Assembly: GCA_017399145.1 (NCBI GenBank)
Contig: JAFQEG010000004.1
Span: forward strand, 1-64,000
Direction of reading: 5' to 3'
DNA from: Clostridia bacterium
GTDB taxonomy: Bacteria > Bacillota > Clostridia > Oscillospirales > CAG-272
Length of the DNA stretch: 64,000 nucleotides
The notes below the pieces were generated by a model. The model made no database searches, was not told the DNA's origin, and worked only from the letters and a program-made list of their open reading frames with translations. How positions within the stretch are numbered: position 1 is the first letter of the stretch; every line of letters begins with the position of its first letter. Made by a program: the position numbers and the translations under genes. Positions 49,053 to 57,411 of the stretch are shown here, in pieces.

Positions 49053-49652
49053 TTAGTCCTCTTGCTTATAAAGCTGTGCAATAAACTCGGCAGTTCTTTC
49101 AACGCCAAGCTCGGTGGAGTTAAGCATAACCGTGTAGTTTTCTCTTGCGCCCCATTCCTTACCTGTGTAATACTTGTAGTTTATGCTACGCTTCTTGTCT
49201 GTTTCATAAATAAGCTTCTCTGCTTCCTTTTGGGAAACGCCCTTAAAGCTCATAGTTCTCTTTACCTTTTCCTTGTGGGAAGCGTAAATGAACACGTTTA
49301 GTGGGTCCATTTCTCTTAGAATATAGTCAGCGCTTCTACCAACTATTACACAAGGACCCTTTTCAGCAAGCTCCTTGATAACCTTAGTTTGAATAGCAAA
49401 AATCTTGTCCTCAATAGACTCACCATTTGCGCTTCTACCAACAAAGGAGTAAGCAAAAATGGACTTAGATGGTGCATATTCTGAAACTCTTTTAATAAAT
49501 TCGTCAACAAAGCCGGATTCCTTTGCAATTCTTTCAATAATATCCTTGTCATAGAATGGAATGCCAAGCTTCTTTGCAACTAGCATACCTATGTACTTAC
49601 CGCCACTACCAAATTCACGGCTTATTGTAATTATTCTCTTGTTATCAGCCAT
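49053..49652 (-). CDS. Cytidylate kinase-like protein
   Basis: The 199-residue protein belongs to the cytidylate kinase-like (Cmk_2) family. It has ITISREFGSGGKYIGMLVAKKLGIPFYDKDII, where GSGGKYIG replaces the canonical nucleotide-kinase P-loop, and GPCVIVGRSADYIL. 'RSINYKYYTGKEWGARENYTVMLNST' completes the family pattern. The true nucleotide substrate of this branch is not established; it is shorter than classic Cmk (about 220) and often coexists with it. AAGGAGAATTATT precedes the ATG, and a good promoter lies at 49713-49741. Its transcript probably continues into the four paralogues. Confidence 0.9.
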   Translation of the reverse strand: MADNKRIITISREFGSGGKYIGMLVAKKLGIPFYDKDIIERIAKESGFVDEFIKRVSEYAPSKSIFAYSFVGRSANGESIEDKIFAIQTKVIKELAEKGPCVIVGRSADYILREMDPLNVFIYASHKEKVKRTMSFKGVSQKEAEKLIYETDKKRSINYKYYTGKEWGARENYTVMLNSTELGVERTAEFIAQLYKQED

Positions 49653-49712
49653 AATAATTCTCCTTGTATAATTAGGTACTAAAGTGTCCGTTTTCGAACT
49701 CCTTGCAATATT

Positions 49713-49741
49713 ATTTTATCATAACTTAGTTGATATGTCAA
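49713..49741 (-). promoter_or_regulatory. Promoter of the cytidylate kinase-like gene
   Basis: On the minus strand, TTGACA (49741-49736) and TAAAAT (49718-49713) are 17 bp apart, with TGA before the -10. Confidence 0.85.
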
Positions 49742-49764
49742 TAATTTTTAATTTACTTAATATA

Positions 49765-49793
49765 TTGAACTATTAAAAAATATGTGATAAAAT
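49765..49793 (+). promoter_or_regulatory. Promoter of the Mrr-type nuclease gene
   Basis: TTGAAC and TAAAAT are 17 bp apart with TGTGA before the -10, 22 bases before the ATG. It is divergent from the promoter at 49713-49741. Confidence 0.8.
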
Positions 49794-49815
49794 AAGGGTG
49801 TAAGGAAGTGATATT

Positions 49816-50814
49816 ATGAAAATAACAGCCAAGCAAAAAAAGAGGGTTTCCTCAAAAATCGTTGAATACCTGGTAAACCGTGAGTCTGCCACTCGCACCG
49901 AGGTTATCGAGGGTGCTATTCTTCTTATGGGCTTAAAGCCTACCGAGATGTGTAATCTTAGCCCAAAAAGCAAGTATTGTCTTTTAAAAAGCTATGCAGG
50001 TACAGCATTAAACGACCTAGCAATTAAAAAGGTAATTTTGCAAAACGGGGACAAATATTCCCTTGTAAGAGAGGAATTTATAGTAGTAAGCCAAGACCTA
50101 ATCCAAGCAGAGATTGAGTCCTTGCTTGAAAGGGGGTCCTACACTAAGGAGGAAATCTATACCCACCTTGAAAAATTCTTCGGCACAGATGCAACTGCCT
50201 CAAGCCGTGACGACTATTCACTTCGCTCAATTGCAGGCAACGTGCTTTTCGAGCTTACCGACTCATCACAGGTGGAAATTATCAAGGGTAAATATACAAA
50301 AAAATCAACAATCGAGGAAAAAACAGACACTCCCTTGCCCGAAAATGAGTTTAAGCCTAAGTTTTTCAAAACTCTTTGGCTCAAGGGTGGTAGCTTTTTC
50401 GAATCCTTCGTTGCTAATCTTTTGGAAAAATATTATTCCCTAGCTGGCAAAATGGTAGTATATTGCGAGGTGTCAGGTGGTAGCGAGGACGGTGGCATTG
50501 ACGTTGTCCTTGAAATCGTTGACTACCTTGGCTTCACCGAACAAATTAAGGTCCAAACCAAAAATCGCGATACCGCACAGGTAAATGAAAAGGAGGTCCG
50601 TGAGTTTTATGGTGCTATGATAGCACAGCGTGGGTCCCGTGGTATTTACGTTACTACTACTCGCTTCCACCCAAGCGCCGAGAATTTTATTGAATCCGTT
50701 GACGACCTAGTTGGAATTGACGGCGACAAGCTTTTTGACCTAGTTAAAAGGACTCAATACGGCATAATTAAAACGTCACAGGGCTACACCCTAGACAGAG
50801 AAATTTTTGAATAA
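49816..50814 (+). CDS. Mrr-type restriction endonuclease, stand-alone
   Basis: The 332-residue protein has two winged-helix-like segments (about 1-75 and 88-160) and a C-terminal Mrr_cat/PD-(D/E)XK nuclease domain (about 185-320). Catalytic residues are visible in GGSEDGGIDVVLEI (Asp) and EQIKVQTKN (the QxK motif), followed by 'EVREFYGAMIAQRGSRGIYVTTTRF', as in Mrr. Mrr proteins cut modified DNA (type IV restriction). No methyltransferase or other defence gene is adjacent. GTAAGGAAGTGATATT precedes the ATG. The next gene starts 9 bases after its stop, so it heads a short operon. A role in defence is inferred. Confidence 0.87.
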   Translation: MKITAKQKKRVSSKIVEYLVNRESATRTEVIEGAILLMGLKPTEMCNLSPKSKYCLLKSYAGTALNDLAIKKVILQNGDKYSLVREEFIVVSQDLIQAEIESLLERGSYTKEEIYTHLEKFFGTDATASSRDDYSLRSIAGNVLFELTDSSQVEIIKGKYTKKSTIEEKTDTPLPENEFKPKFFKTLWLKGGSFFESFVANLLEKYYSLAGKMVVYCEVSGGSEDGGIDVVLEIVDYLGFTEQIKVQTKNRDTAQVNEKEVREFYGAMIAQRGSRGIYVTTTRFHPSAENFIESVDDLVGIDGDKLFDLVKRTQYGIIKTSQGYTLDREIFE

Positions 50815-50823
50815 GAGGAAAAT

Positions 50824-51783
50824 ATGATTTACAAAAAGCTAAAATCTATCTTTTACAACATGGTCCACAAAAGGTGCGACCCAAAGGAATATCTTTACTA
50901 CCTAAGGGCAGAGGACTACGAGGGACTTATCGCAAAGCCGGTTACAATTAAGTCCTCAAAGGGTCACTTGCTAAGAGGTAACCTATACCACTACGACCAA
51001 AAAGACCTAAGAGACGACCGTATTATCGTTTTTGAGCATGGTATGTGGTCAGGCCACAATTCCTATATGAGCGAAATTGAAATGCTATGTCGTGGTGGCT
51101 TTGTGGTTTTGGGCTACGACCACACAGGTTGCTTTAACTCCGAGGGGGAGGAAACCTATGGCTTTTTGCAGTCACTTCTCGACCTAAACGACGTAATTTC
51201 CTACATACGTAGCGAGGAAAAATTCAACGGACTAAAAATATACGTTGTCGGTCATAGCTGGGGAGGCTTCTCCGCTATGAATATAGGAAAATTTCAAAAA
51301 ATCGACGGCTTCGTTTCAATCTCAGGCTTTATTTCCCTAAAAGCAATAATCAACCAAAACGTGCCCTTTTTCCTTCCCTATTCAAGAAAAAAGCTACTTG
51401 AATACGAGGGTCAAGGTAGCGAATACGCAAGTCTTTCAGGCACTAGCCAACCAAATGATACAAAGGCGCTTTTTATTCACTCCCGTGATGACAAAATGGT
51501 AAGCTATAAAAAGCATTTCAAAAAGCTAGAAAAATCTCTTGACAATTGCCAGGATGTTAGCTTCTTAGTCCTTGACGGCAAGGGACACAATCCAAATTAC
51601 ACAGACGAGGCGCTTCAAGCCAAAGCTAGAATGCAAAAGGACCTTGAAAAAGCACTTAAGGAGGGCAAGCTAAAAACTAGCGAGGAATGTAAGGAATTCC
51701 AAGAGAAATACGACTGGAAGAAAATCACTAAGCAGGACGGTGACGTTTGGAAAATAATTTTCAATTTTCTAAATGAGGAATAA
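50824..51783 (+). CDS. Alpha/beta hydrolase
   Basis: The 319-residue cytoplasmic protein has an alpha/beta-hydrolase fold: oxyanion motif EHGMWSGH, nucleophile Ser in VGHSWGGFSA, acid in HSRDDKMVS and His in DGKGHNPNYT. The DHTG.GCF.SEGEE segment resembles the X-Pro/acyl esterase-like group that contains the 14050 gene product, without the membrane segment. The substrate is unknown. The C-terminal 80 residues are highly charged and helical. It starts 9 bases after the nuclease gene with GAGGAAAAT upstream, and a MORN gene follows after 26 bases. Confidence 0.87.
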   Translation: MIYKKLKSIFYNMVHKRCDPKEYLYYLRAEDYEGLIAKPVTIKSSKGHLLRGNLYHYDQKDLRDDRIIVFEHGMWSGHNSYMSEIEMLCRGGFVVLGYDHTGCFNSEGEETYGFLQSLLDLNDVISYIRSEEKFNGLKIYVVGHSWGGFSAMNIGKFQKIDGFVSISGFISLKAIINQNVPFFLPYSRKKLLEYEGQGSEYASLSGTSQPNDTKALFIHSRDDKMVSYKKHFKKLEKSLDNCQDVSFLVLDGKGHNPNYTDEALQAKARMQKDLEKALKEGKLKTSEECKEFQEKYDWKKITKQDGDVWKIIFNFLNEE

Positions 51784-51809
51784 TCAAAATAACACCTTGG
51801 AGGAATAAA

Positions 51810-52217
51810 ATGGCAATTATAACCTACAAAAACGGAGACGTATATTCAGGAGCTACCATTCAGACCTCAATGGGAGAAAAGCCAAACGGCTATGGCAAGC
51901 TCATTTTCGCAAATGGCGACGTTTACGAGGGTGATTTTCTCTGTGATAATTTGCACGGCAAGGGCACCTATTATTGGAAAAACGGCGACCGATACAAGGG
52001 AGATTACAAAATGAACTCCCAAACAGGAGTAGGCACCTTGACCCTTGTTGACGGCACAGTTTACCAAGGTGAATTTTTAAACGGCGAGCCTCACGGTAGG
52101 GGTAAGCTAACAACAAAGGACAAAATCGTCTATGAAGGCGAATTTGTTCACGGCGAATGCAGAAACACAAGCACCGCAACCGAGCCTGTAATCGTAAGAG
52201 TTCGCCCAACAAAATAA
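51810..52217 (+). CDS. MORN-repeat protein
   Basis: The 135-residue protein consists mainly of five MORN repeats. The pattern is 'Y.NGD.Y.G....GKPNGYGKL', 'FANGDVYEGDF..LHGKGTYYW', 'KNGDRYKGDY', 'VDGTVYQGEFLNGEPHGRGKL' and 'KDKIVYEGEFVHGEC', at about residues 6-120. MORN repeats form a flat beta-meander used for lipid or protein binding. No catalytic domain, signal or membrane segment is seen. TTGGAGGAATAAA precedes the ATG. A second MORN gene lies 51 bases downstream, with a truncated terminator sequence between. Confidence 0.87.
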   Translation: MAIITYKNGDVYSGATIQTSMGEKPNGYGKLIFANGDVYEGDFLCDNLHGKGTYYWKNGDRYKGDYKMNSQTGVGTLTLVDGTVYQGEFLNGEPHGRGKLTTKDKIVYEGEFVHGECRNTSTATEPVIVRVRPTK

Positions 52218-52268
52218 CAAAAAACAGACACAAACTCAACAATATAATTTTTTAAGGAGATAACAAAA

Positions 52269-52883
52269 TTGGGACTATTTTCAGAAAAAAGGATTATAAA
52301 TGATGAAAGAAGAGACATACTATGCACTTGTATCGTTTTAAGAAACGGAAACATAAAAATAAGCGACGACACCTATGAATATATAGGTGGCTGGTCAAGC
52401 CAAGAAAGAAACGGAATCGGCAAGGAAATCTACAAGAAAAAGGGGTTATCCTCAAGGAAGGATTGGGTCCAAGACATGGTCTACGAGGGCGAGTGGAAAA
52501 ACGACATGCGTCACGGCAAGGGCAAAATCCTTTGGGAAAATGGCGACACCTACGAAGGCGAATGGAAAAATGACGAGCCTTGTGGTAAGGGTAAGTTAAC
52601 ATCTCCAAACGGGGACGTTTGCGAGGGTTACTTCGAAAACGACATTCCCCGTGGCAAGGTAAAAGTTACCTATAACAATGGCGACACCTACGAGGGCGAG
52701 GTCGGTGAGTGCGGCGGTTATTTCGGTCAAGGCACACTAATCCAAGAGGGAGTAGTCTATCAAGGTCAGTGGACCGATTGCGAAAACGCAACCAAGGTTA
52801 CATGCACCAGACCAAACGGCAAGGTAGAAAAAGGCGATGTAATAGACGGTGTATTCATTCCCTATTCTGGCACCAAAGCCTAA
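52269..52883 (+). CDS. MORN-repeat protein (TTG start)
   Basis: Translation most likely begins at a TTG at 52269, which has AAGGAGATAACAAAA before it; no ATG with a ribosome binding site fits. The 204-residue product has a short N-terminal strand region (MGLFSEKRI...) and then about five MORN repeats (residues about 70-190): 'VYEGEWKNDMRHGKGKILW', 'YEGEWKNDEPCGKGKL', 'CEGYFENDIPRGKVKV', 'YEGEVGECGGYFGQGTL' and 'YQGQWTDCE'. It ends 'KGDVIDGVFIPYSG'. It is related to the 51810 gene and to the decayed copy at 52905. Confidence 0.83.
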   Translation: MGLFSEKRIINDERRDILCTCIVLRNGNIKISDDTYEYIGGWSSQERNGIGKEIYKKKGLSSRKDWVQDMVYEGEWKNDMRHGKGKILWENGDTYEGEWKNDEPCGKGKLTSPNGDVCEGYFENDIPRGKVKVTYNNGDTYEGEVGECGGYFGQGTLIQEGVVYQGQWTDCENATKVTCTRPNGKVEKGDVIDGVFIPYSGTKA

Positions 52884-52904
52884 AAACAAAAGAAGTATAA
52901 TTTT

Positions 52905-53044
52905 ATGGAACTTTTTTCACTTTTCACAAAAAAGCGTACTGTCAAGGACGCACGATATGGTGACAAAGAGGTTACCAAAAAGGAATGGTCTAAAAAACCA
53001 CGGGCAAAATCCTAAGTGGAGTCTTTATTCCCGACACAGAATAA
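52905..53044 (+). pseudogene. Decayed MORN-gene paralogue
   Basis: An ATG at 52905 gives 36 residues beginning MELFSLFTKKRTVKDA, like the MGLFSEKRIIND start of the MORN gene upstream, then stops at 53013. The frame offset by one base (53003-53044) reads GKILSGVFIPDTE-stop, matching the GDVIDGVFIPYSG end of that gene. The start and end of a paralogue remain while the repeats are deleted and the frame is broken. Confidence 0.75.
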
Positions 53045-53077
53045 CAAAAAACAGACACTCCTGTGTCTGTTTTTTGT
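53045..53077. terminator. Bidirectional terminator
   Basis: AAAAAACAGACAC-TCCT-GTGTCTGTTTTTT serves both the MORN region and convergent ddh. Its left half (AACAAAAAACAGACAC) also occurs at 52216-52233 after the first MORN gene, a remnant of gene duplication. Confidence 0.9.
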
Positions 53078-53078
53078 T

Positions 53079-54062
53079 TTATAGTAAATTCCTTCTTAAT
53101 TCCTCACCGCTGAGTGGGCTTAGGTATGCAGGGGGCACGTCAAATACTGTTTTACAGCCACAGAGTCCCTCTTTTTTCATTCTATATGTTGCTCTTGCGT
53201 AGGCTACAATTACAGATGCAGTAAACTCAGGGTTAGAGTCAAGAGTCAATTTATACTCAATTATATGAGTATTCTCTCTTTCCTTGCCTGTCTTGCCGGA
53301 GCGAATTACAACGCCACCGTGTGGAATACCACTGTGGTCACGGTCCAATTCCTCTTTTGTAATAAAATGTACGGTTGTATCATAATCTGCAAAGTAGTTT
53401 GGCATTGTCTTAATTTCGTTTTCAATTCTTGAAAGGTCTGCCCCCTCACAAGCTACGACAAAGCACTCTCTTGTGTGCTTTTCTCTTGTGGTAAGGGTTG
53501 GCGCCTCGCCTCGTCTTACTCTTTCAAGGGCATCTTCCACAGGAATAGTATATTGTCTTGCATCAAGCACACCCTCAATTCTTCTTATAGCATCGGAGTG
53601 ACCCTGTGAAACTCCCTTACCCCAAAAGGTGTAGTCAGCTCCGTCAACCAAAATACAGCCTGCCAAAAGCCTGTTAAGTGAAAACATACCGGGGTCCCAG
53701 CCAACGGAAATCATAGCCACGTTACCTGCTTTTTTAGACACTCTGTCCACATTTTCGAAATGCTCAGGGATTTTTGCGTGAGTATCAAAGCTATCAATTA
53801 CACAAAAATGCTCTGCCAAATATGGTGTTTGCACAGGTAGGTCCTTAGCGCTACCACCACACAAAACCATAACGTCAATTTTGTCCTTAAAGGAAAGGAC
53901 CTCGTCTACGTGATATACCCCTACCCCTTGGCTTACAAGCTTAACGCTTGATGGGTCACGTCTTGTAAAAACAGCTACAAGAGTCATATCGGGATTTTGG
54001 TTAATTGCGCACTCAACACCTCTACCCAAATTTCCGTAGCCAAATATTCCAACTCTTATCAA
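53079..54062 (-). CDS. ddh: Meso-diaminopimelate D-dehydrogenase
   Basis: Ddh makes meso-diaminopimelate directly from tetrahydrodipicolinate, ammonia and NADPH, the one-step branch of lysine and peptidoglycan synthesis. The sequence has the NADPH fold RVGIFGYGNLGRGVE, TRRDPSS, VLCGGSAKDLP, the substrate segment SVGWDPGMFS and 'FWGKGVSQGHSDAIRR'. The TTG at 54062 is the best start, since AGAGGTG lies six bases before it; an in-frame GTG at 54071 overlaps that site. This gives 327 residues, the normal size. It indicates a DAP-type cell wall. It is monocistronic with its own promoter. Confidence 0.95.
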   Translation of the reverse strand: MIRVGIFGYGNLGRGVECAINQNPDMTLVAVFTRRDPSSVKLVSQGVGVYHVDEVLSFKDKIDVMVLCGGSAKDLPVQTPYLAEHFCVIDSFDTHAKIPEHFENVDRVSKKAGNVAMISVGWDPGMFSLNRLLAGCILVDGADYTFWGKGVSQGHSDAIRRIEGVLDARQYTIPVEDALERVRRGEAPTLTTREKHTRECFVVACEGADLSRIENEIKTMPNYFADYDTTVHFITKEELDRDHSGIPHGGVVIRSGKTGKERENTHIIEYKLTLDSNPEFTASVIVAYARATYRMKKEGLCGCKTVFDVPPAYLSPLSGEELRRNLL

Positions 54063-54091
54063 AATAATCACCTCTTTTTAAAGATGTAACT

Positions 54092-54120
54092 ATTTTATCA
54101 CAACAAAGGACTTAATGCAA
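54092..54120 (-). promoter_or_regulatory. Promoter of ddh
   Basis: On the minus strand, TTGCAT and TAAAAT are 17 bp apart with TGTGA before the -10. Confidence 0.7.
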
Positions 54121-54185
54121 TATTTTTTTGCACTAACTACCAAATTTTTCAAATGAAAAATTTTTGTTTCTTTTTTGCTATACTA

Positions 54186-54214
54186 TTGACATTATACACA
54201 ATATATAGTATAAT
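54186..54214 (+). promoter_or_regulatory. Consensus promoter of pflBA
   Basis: TTGACA (54186-54191) and TATAAT (54209-54214) are exactly 17 bp apart. A leader of about 62 bases precedes the pflB ATG at 54283. Confidence 0.9.
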
Positions 54215-54282
54215 ATTCTTCCAAAGTAGACATTATATTGATTGATGTGGCTACTATCTTTAAACCAAAAGGAGAATTTATT

Positions 54283-56514
54283 ATGAGAGCAGAATGGTAT
54301 GATTTTGCACCTGGTGCTTGGGAAGAGGAAATCAACGTACGTGATTTTATTCAAAACAACTTCACCCCTTACCTAGGCGACGGTGAATTTCTTTGTGGAC
54401 CAACACAAAACACTCTTGACCTTTGGGACACCATTAAGGACCTAAAGAAAAAGGAAATCGCTTGTGGCGGTGTCCTTGATATGGACACTAAGATTGTTTC
54501 AACTATCACCTCTCACGATGCCGCATATATAGACAAGGACAAGGAGCAAATCGTAGGCTTACAAACAGATAAGCCACTAAAACGTGCCCTTCAGCCCTAT
54601 GGTGGTATTCGTATGGCGGAAAAGGCTTGTCGTGAGTTCGGCTATGAGGTTGACCCCGACGTTTTACAAACCTATACCGAGCACAGAAAGACTCATAACG
54701 CAGGTGTATTCGACGTTTACACCCCCGAGATGAGAAGATGTCGCTCAAATCACATAATTACGGGACTTCCCGACGCATACGGCAGAGGTAGAATTATCGG
54801 CGACTATCGTCGTGTTGCCCTCTATGGTGTTGACCGTCTTATCGAGGATAAGCAAAACGCAAAGGACGGCACAAAAATCACAATGTATGCAGACGTTATA
54901 AGGGACAGAGAGGAAATTGCAGAGCAAATTCGTGCCCTTTATATGCTTAAGGCTATGGCGCAAAAGTACGGCTGTGATATTTCAAAGCCTGCAAAGACAC
55001 TAAAGGAAGCAACTCAAGCCCTTTATTTTGCATATCTTGGCGCAGTTAAGGAGCAAAACGGCGCAGCAATGAGCCTTGGTAGGACCTCTACCTTCCTTGA
55101 CATTTATGCCGAAAGAGATATTAAAAATGGTGTTATTACCGAAAGCGAGGCACAGGAAATTATCGACCACTTCATTATGAAGCTTCGTCTTGTTTGCTTT
55201 GCAAGAACACCGGAATACAACGCGCTATTCGCAGGTGACCCTACTTGGGTTACTGAATCTGTTGGTGGTATGAGCACAGACGGACGTCCACTAGTTACAA
55301 AAATGTCCTTCCGTTACCTCAACACCCTAAACAACCTAGGCGCAGCACCCGAGCCAAACCTAACTGTTTTGTGGAGCGAAAAGCTACCCGAAAACTTTAA
55401 GAAATTCTGTGCTGATATTTCTATTAAGCACCACGCAATTCAATACGAAAACGACGACTTAATGCGTCCACTTCACGGTGACGACTATGCTATTGCCTGC
55501 TGTGTTTCCTCTATGAGAATAGGTAAGGAAATGCAATTCTTCGGCGCACGTGCTAACCTTGCTAAGTGCTTGCTTTACGCAATCAACGGCGGTGTTGACG
55601 AAATTTCAGGCGAACAGGTTGGACCTGACTATCGTCCTGTTACAGGTGATTATCTTGACTTCGACGACGTAATGACTAAGTACAAGGCTATGATGAAATG
55701 GCTTGCACAGGTTTACGTAAACGCACTCAATATAATCCACTATATGCACGACAAGTATTCCTACGAAAGACTACAAATGGCACTTCACGATAAGCACGTA
55801 AGACGTTGGTTTGCAACAGGTATTGCAGGCTTCTCCGTTGTTGCCGACTCCTTGTCTGCTATTAAGTACGCAAAGGTAAAGGTTGTCCGTAATGAAAAGG
55901 GCATTGTTACCGACTATATCGTAGAGGGCGACTTCCCTAAATATGGTAATGACGACGACCGTGTTGACGAAATTGCAAAGGACGTGCTTCATACCTTTAT
56001 TAAATACCTACGTCAAAACCACGCATATCGTGAGGGTATTATCACAACCTCAATTCTAACAATTACCTCAAACGTTTCCTATGGTAAAAACACAGGCTCC
56101 ACCCCTGACGGAAGAAAGCAGGGCGAGGCATTTGCCCCAGGCGCTAATCCAATGCACGGACGTGATTGCTGTGGTGCAGTTGCATCACTTGCTTCCGTTG
56201 CAAAAATACCATTTATGGATTCACAAGACGGTATTTCTAACACCTTTACAATAGTGCCAAGTGCCCTCGGTAAAACCAACGAGGAAAGAGTAAACAACCT
56301 AGTTGCACTACTTGACGGCTATACAGGTAAGGGTGGCTATCACCTAAACGTAAACGTATTTGACAGAGACCTACTCCTTGAGGCACAAAAGCACCCTGAG
56401 CTTTACCCTCAGCTTACAATTCGTGTATCTGGCTATGCGGTAAACTTCATCAAGCTAACAAAGGAGCAACAGGACGAGGTTATTTCAAGAACCTTCCACT
56501 CCTCAATTAACTAA
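54283..56514 (+). CDS. pflB: Formate C-acetyltransferase (pyruvate formate-lyase)
   Basis: PFL converts pyruvate and CoA to acetyl-CoA and formate using a glycyl radical, a central step of mixed-acid fermentation. The 743-residue protein has the paired catalytic cysteines in [12 protein letters not shown] and the C-terminal radical site [13 protein letters not shown], where the Gly lies 25-30 residues from the end. The ATG at 54283 ([13 protein letters not shown]) has AAAGGAGAATTT upstream, whereas the frame to 54238 has none. It is coupled to pflA by TAATG. The sequence is that of true PFL rather than a glycerol dehydratase or choline lyase. Confidence 0.97.
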   Translation: MRAEWYDFAPGAWEEEINVRDFIQNNFTPYLGDGEFLCGPTQNTLDLWDTIKDLKKKEIACGGVLDMDTKIVSTITSHDAAYIDKDKEQIVGLQTDKPLKRALQPYGGIRMAEKACREFGYEVDPDVLQTYTEHRKTHNAGVFDVYTPEMRRCRSNHIITGLPDAYGRGRIIGDYRRVALYGVDRLIEDKQNAKDGTKITMYADVIRDREEIAEQIRALYMLKAMAQKYGCDISKPAKTLKEATQALYFAYLGAVKEQNGAAMSLGRTSTFLDIYAERDIKNGVITESEAQEIIDHFIMKLRLVCFARTPEYNALFAGDPTWVTESVGGMSTDGRPLVTKMSFRYLNTLNNLGAAPEPNLTVLWSEKLPENFKKFCADISIKHHAIQYENDDLMRPLHGDDYAIACCVSSMRIGKEMQFFGARANLAKCLLYAINGGVDEISGEQVGPDYRPVTGDYLDFDDVMTKYKAMMKWLAQVYVNALNIIHYMHDKYSYERLQMALHDKHVRRWFATGIAGFSVVADSLSAIKYAKVKVVRNEKGIVTDYIVEGDFPKYGNDDDRVDEIAKDVLHTFIKYLRQNHAYREGIITTSILTITSNVSYGKNTGSTPDGRKQGEAFAPGANPMHGRDCCGAVASLASVAKIPFMDSQDGISNTFTIVPSALGKTNEERVNNLVALLDGYTGKGGYHLNVNVFDRDLLLEAQKHPELYPQLTIRVSGYAVNFIKLTKEQQDEVISRTFHSSIN

Positions 56515-57230
56515 TGGGAAGAATCCATTCAATTGAAACCTTTGGCACAGTTGACGGTCCTGGAGTAAGATTCGTTGTCTTCTTCCAAGGCTGTCCGTTA
56601 AGGTGCAAATATTGTCACAATCCCGACACCTGGGACCTCTCCCTAGGTCAAGACTATTCAGCCGAGGAGCTTATTTCTAAAATGGTAAGAAACCTACCAT
56701 TTTATAAAACAGGTGGCATTACTGCCACAGGTGGTGAGCCTCTTTTGCAAATCGACTTTTTGACCGAGCTTTTTTCCCTTGCCAAGGAAAAATGCATACA
56801 TACCTGTCTTGATACCTCAGGCATTACCTTCAATAAGGATAACACCCAAAAGATTGATAAATTGCTTTCGGTTTGCGACCTTGTAATGCTTGATATAAAG
56901 CATATTGACAAAAAGTGCCACCTTGACCTAACAGGCAAGGATAACCAACAGGTCCTTGACTTTGCACGCTACCTTTCAAAAAAGAACGTGCCTACAAGGA
57001 TTCGCCACGTGCTAATCCCACAAATAAACGATAGCGAAAAGGACCTTTCACTCCTTAGCGATTTTATCTCAACCCTTAATTCCGTTGAGTCCGTCGAGGT
57101 TTTACCTCTTCACCACCTAGGCGAGTCAAAGTACGAAAAATTAGGTATTCCCTACCCAATGAAAAACCACCCCGTACCCACCCCCAACCAGCTATCAAAG
57201 GCAAAAAGCATACTAAACAAAAAAGAGTAG
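56514..57230 (+). CDS. pflA: Pyruvate formate-lyase activating enzyme
   Basis: This radical-SAM enzyme makes the glycyl radical on PFL. The 238-residue protein has the cluster motif CPLRCKYCHNPDTWD (CxxxCxxC, about residues 30-37), the TATGGEP motif and later DLVMLDIKHID. VRIRHVLIPQIND follows the PflA pattern. Length is normal, with no extra ferredoxin domain, which fits PFL rather than other glycyl-radical activases. Its ATG overlaps the pflB stop. It ends with TAG, and the terminator stem begins inside the last codons. Confidence 0.96.
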   Translation: MGRIHSIETFGTVDGPGVRFVVFFQGCPLRCKYCHNPDTWDLSLGQDYSAEELISKMVRNLPFYKTGGITATGGEPLLQIDFLTELFSLAKEKCIHTCLDTSGITFNKDNTQKIDKLLSVCDLVMLDIKHIDKKCHLDLTGKDNQQVLDFARYLSKKNVPTRIRHVLIPQINDSEKDLSLLSDFISTLNSVESVEVLPLHHLGESKYEKLGIPYPMKNHPVPTPNQLSKAKSILNKKE

Positions 57231-57257
57231 ATTTTTGAAAAATCTACTCTTTTTTTC
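57225..57257 (+). terminator. Terminator of pflBA, overlapping the stop codon
   Basis: GAGTAGATTTTT (57225-57236) pairs with AAAAATCTACTC (57238-57249) and is followed by a run of T residues. Confidence 0.9.
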
Positions 57258-57345
57258 ATGAAGCGATAGCTTCATTTCAAGCACGACAAGGTCGTGTATT
57301 TCAAGCTAGCTTTAGCTAGCATTCCAAGTGCACTTGTGCACATTT
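57257..57345. repeat. Hairpin array with ATTTCAA linkers
   Basis: The hairpins are GAAGC-GATA-GCTTC, CACGAC-AAG-GTCGTG, GCTAGC-TTTA-GCTAGC and GTGCAC-TT-GTGCAC. They are separated by ATTTCAA, ATTTCAA and ATTCCAA. No hairpin is like another, but the linker is constant. Confidence 0.85.
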
Positions 57346-57397
57346 CATTAAACAAAATAGACAAAGAAAAGCCTTCCGTAATTGGAAGGCTTTTGTC
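57346..57397 (-). terminator. Terminator of the LRR lipoprotein gene
   Basis: AAAAGCCTTCC-GTAATT-GGAAGGCTTTT has a T run on the minus strand. Its flanks are duplicated from 12700-12755 in the same orientation, but the hairpin loop is inverted. Confidence 0.85.
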
Positions 57398-57411
57398 TGT
57401 ATGCTTTTTAT

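Noticed and set aside
51867..52608. Minus-strand open frames across the MORN genes
   Set aside because: They are shadows of the repetitive MORN coding sequence, have no start signals, and conflict with clear MORN motifs on the plus strand.
57257..57345. CRISPR array
   Set aside because: The constant parts are only 6-9 bases and the variable parts are short palindromes, not spacers. No cas gene is in the window.
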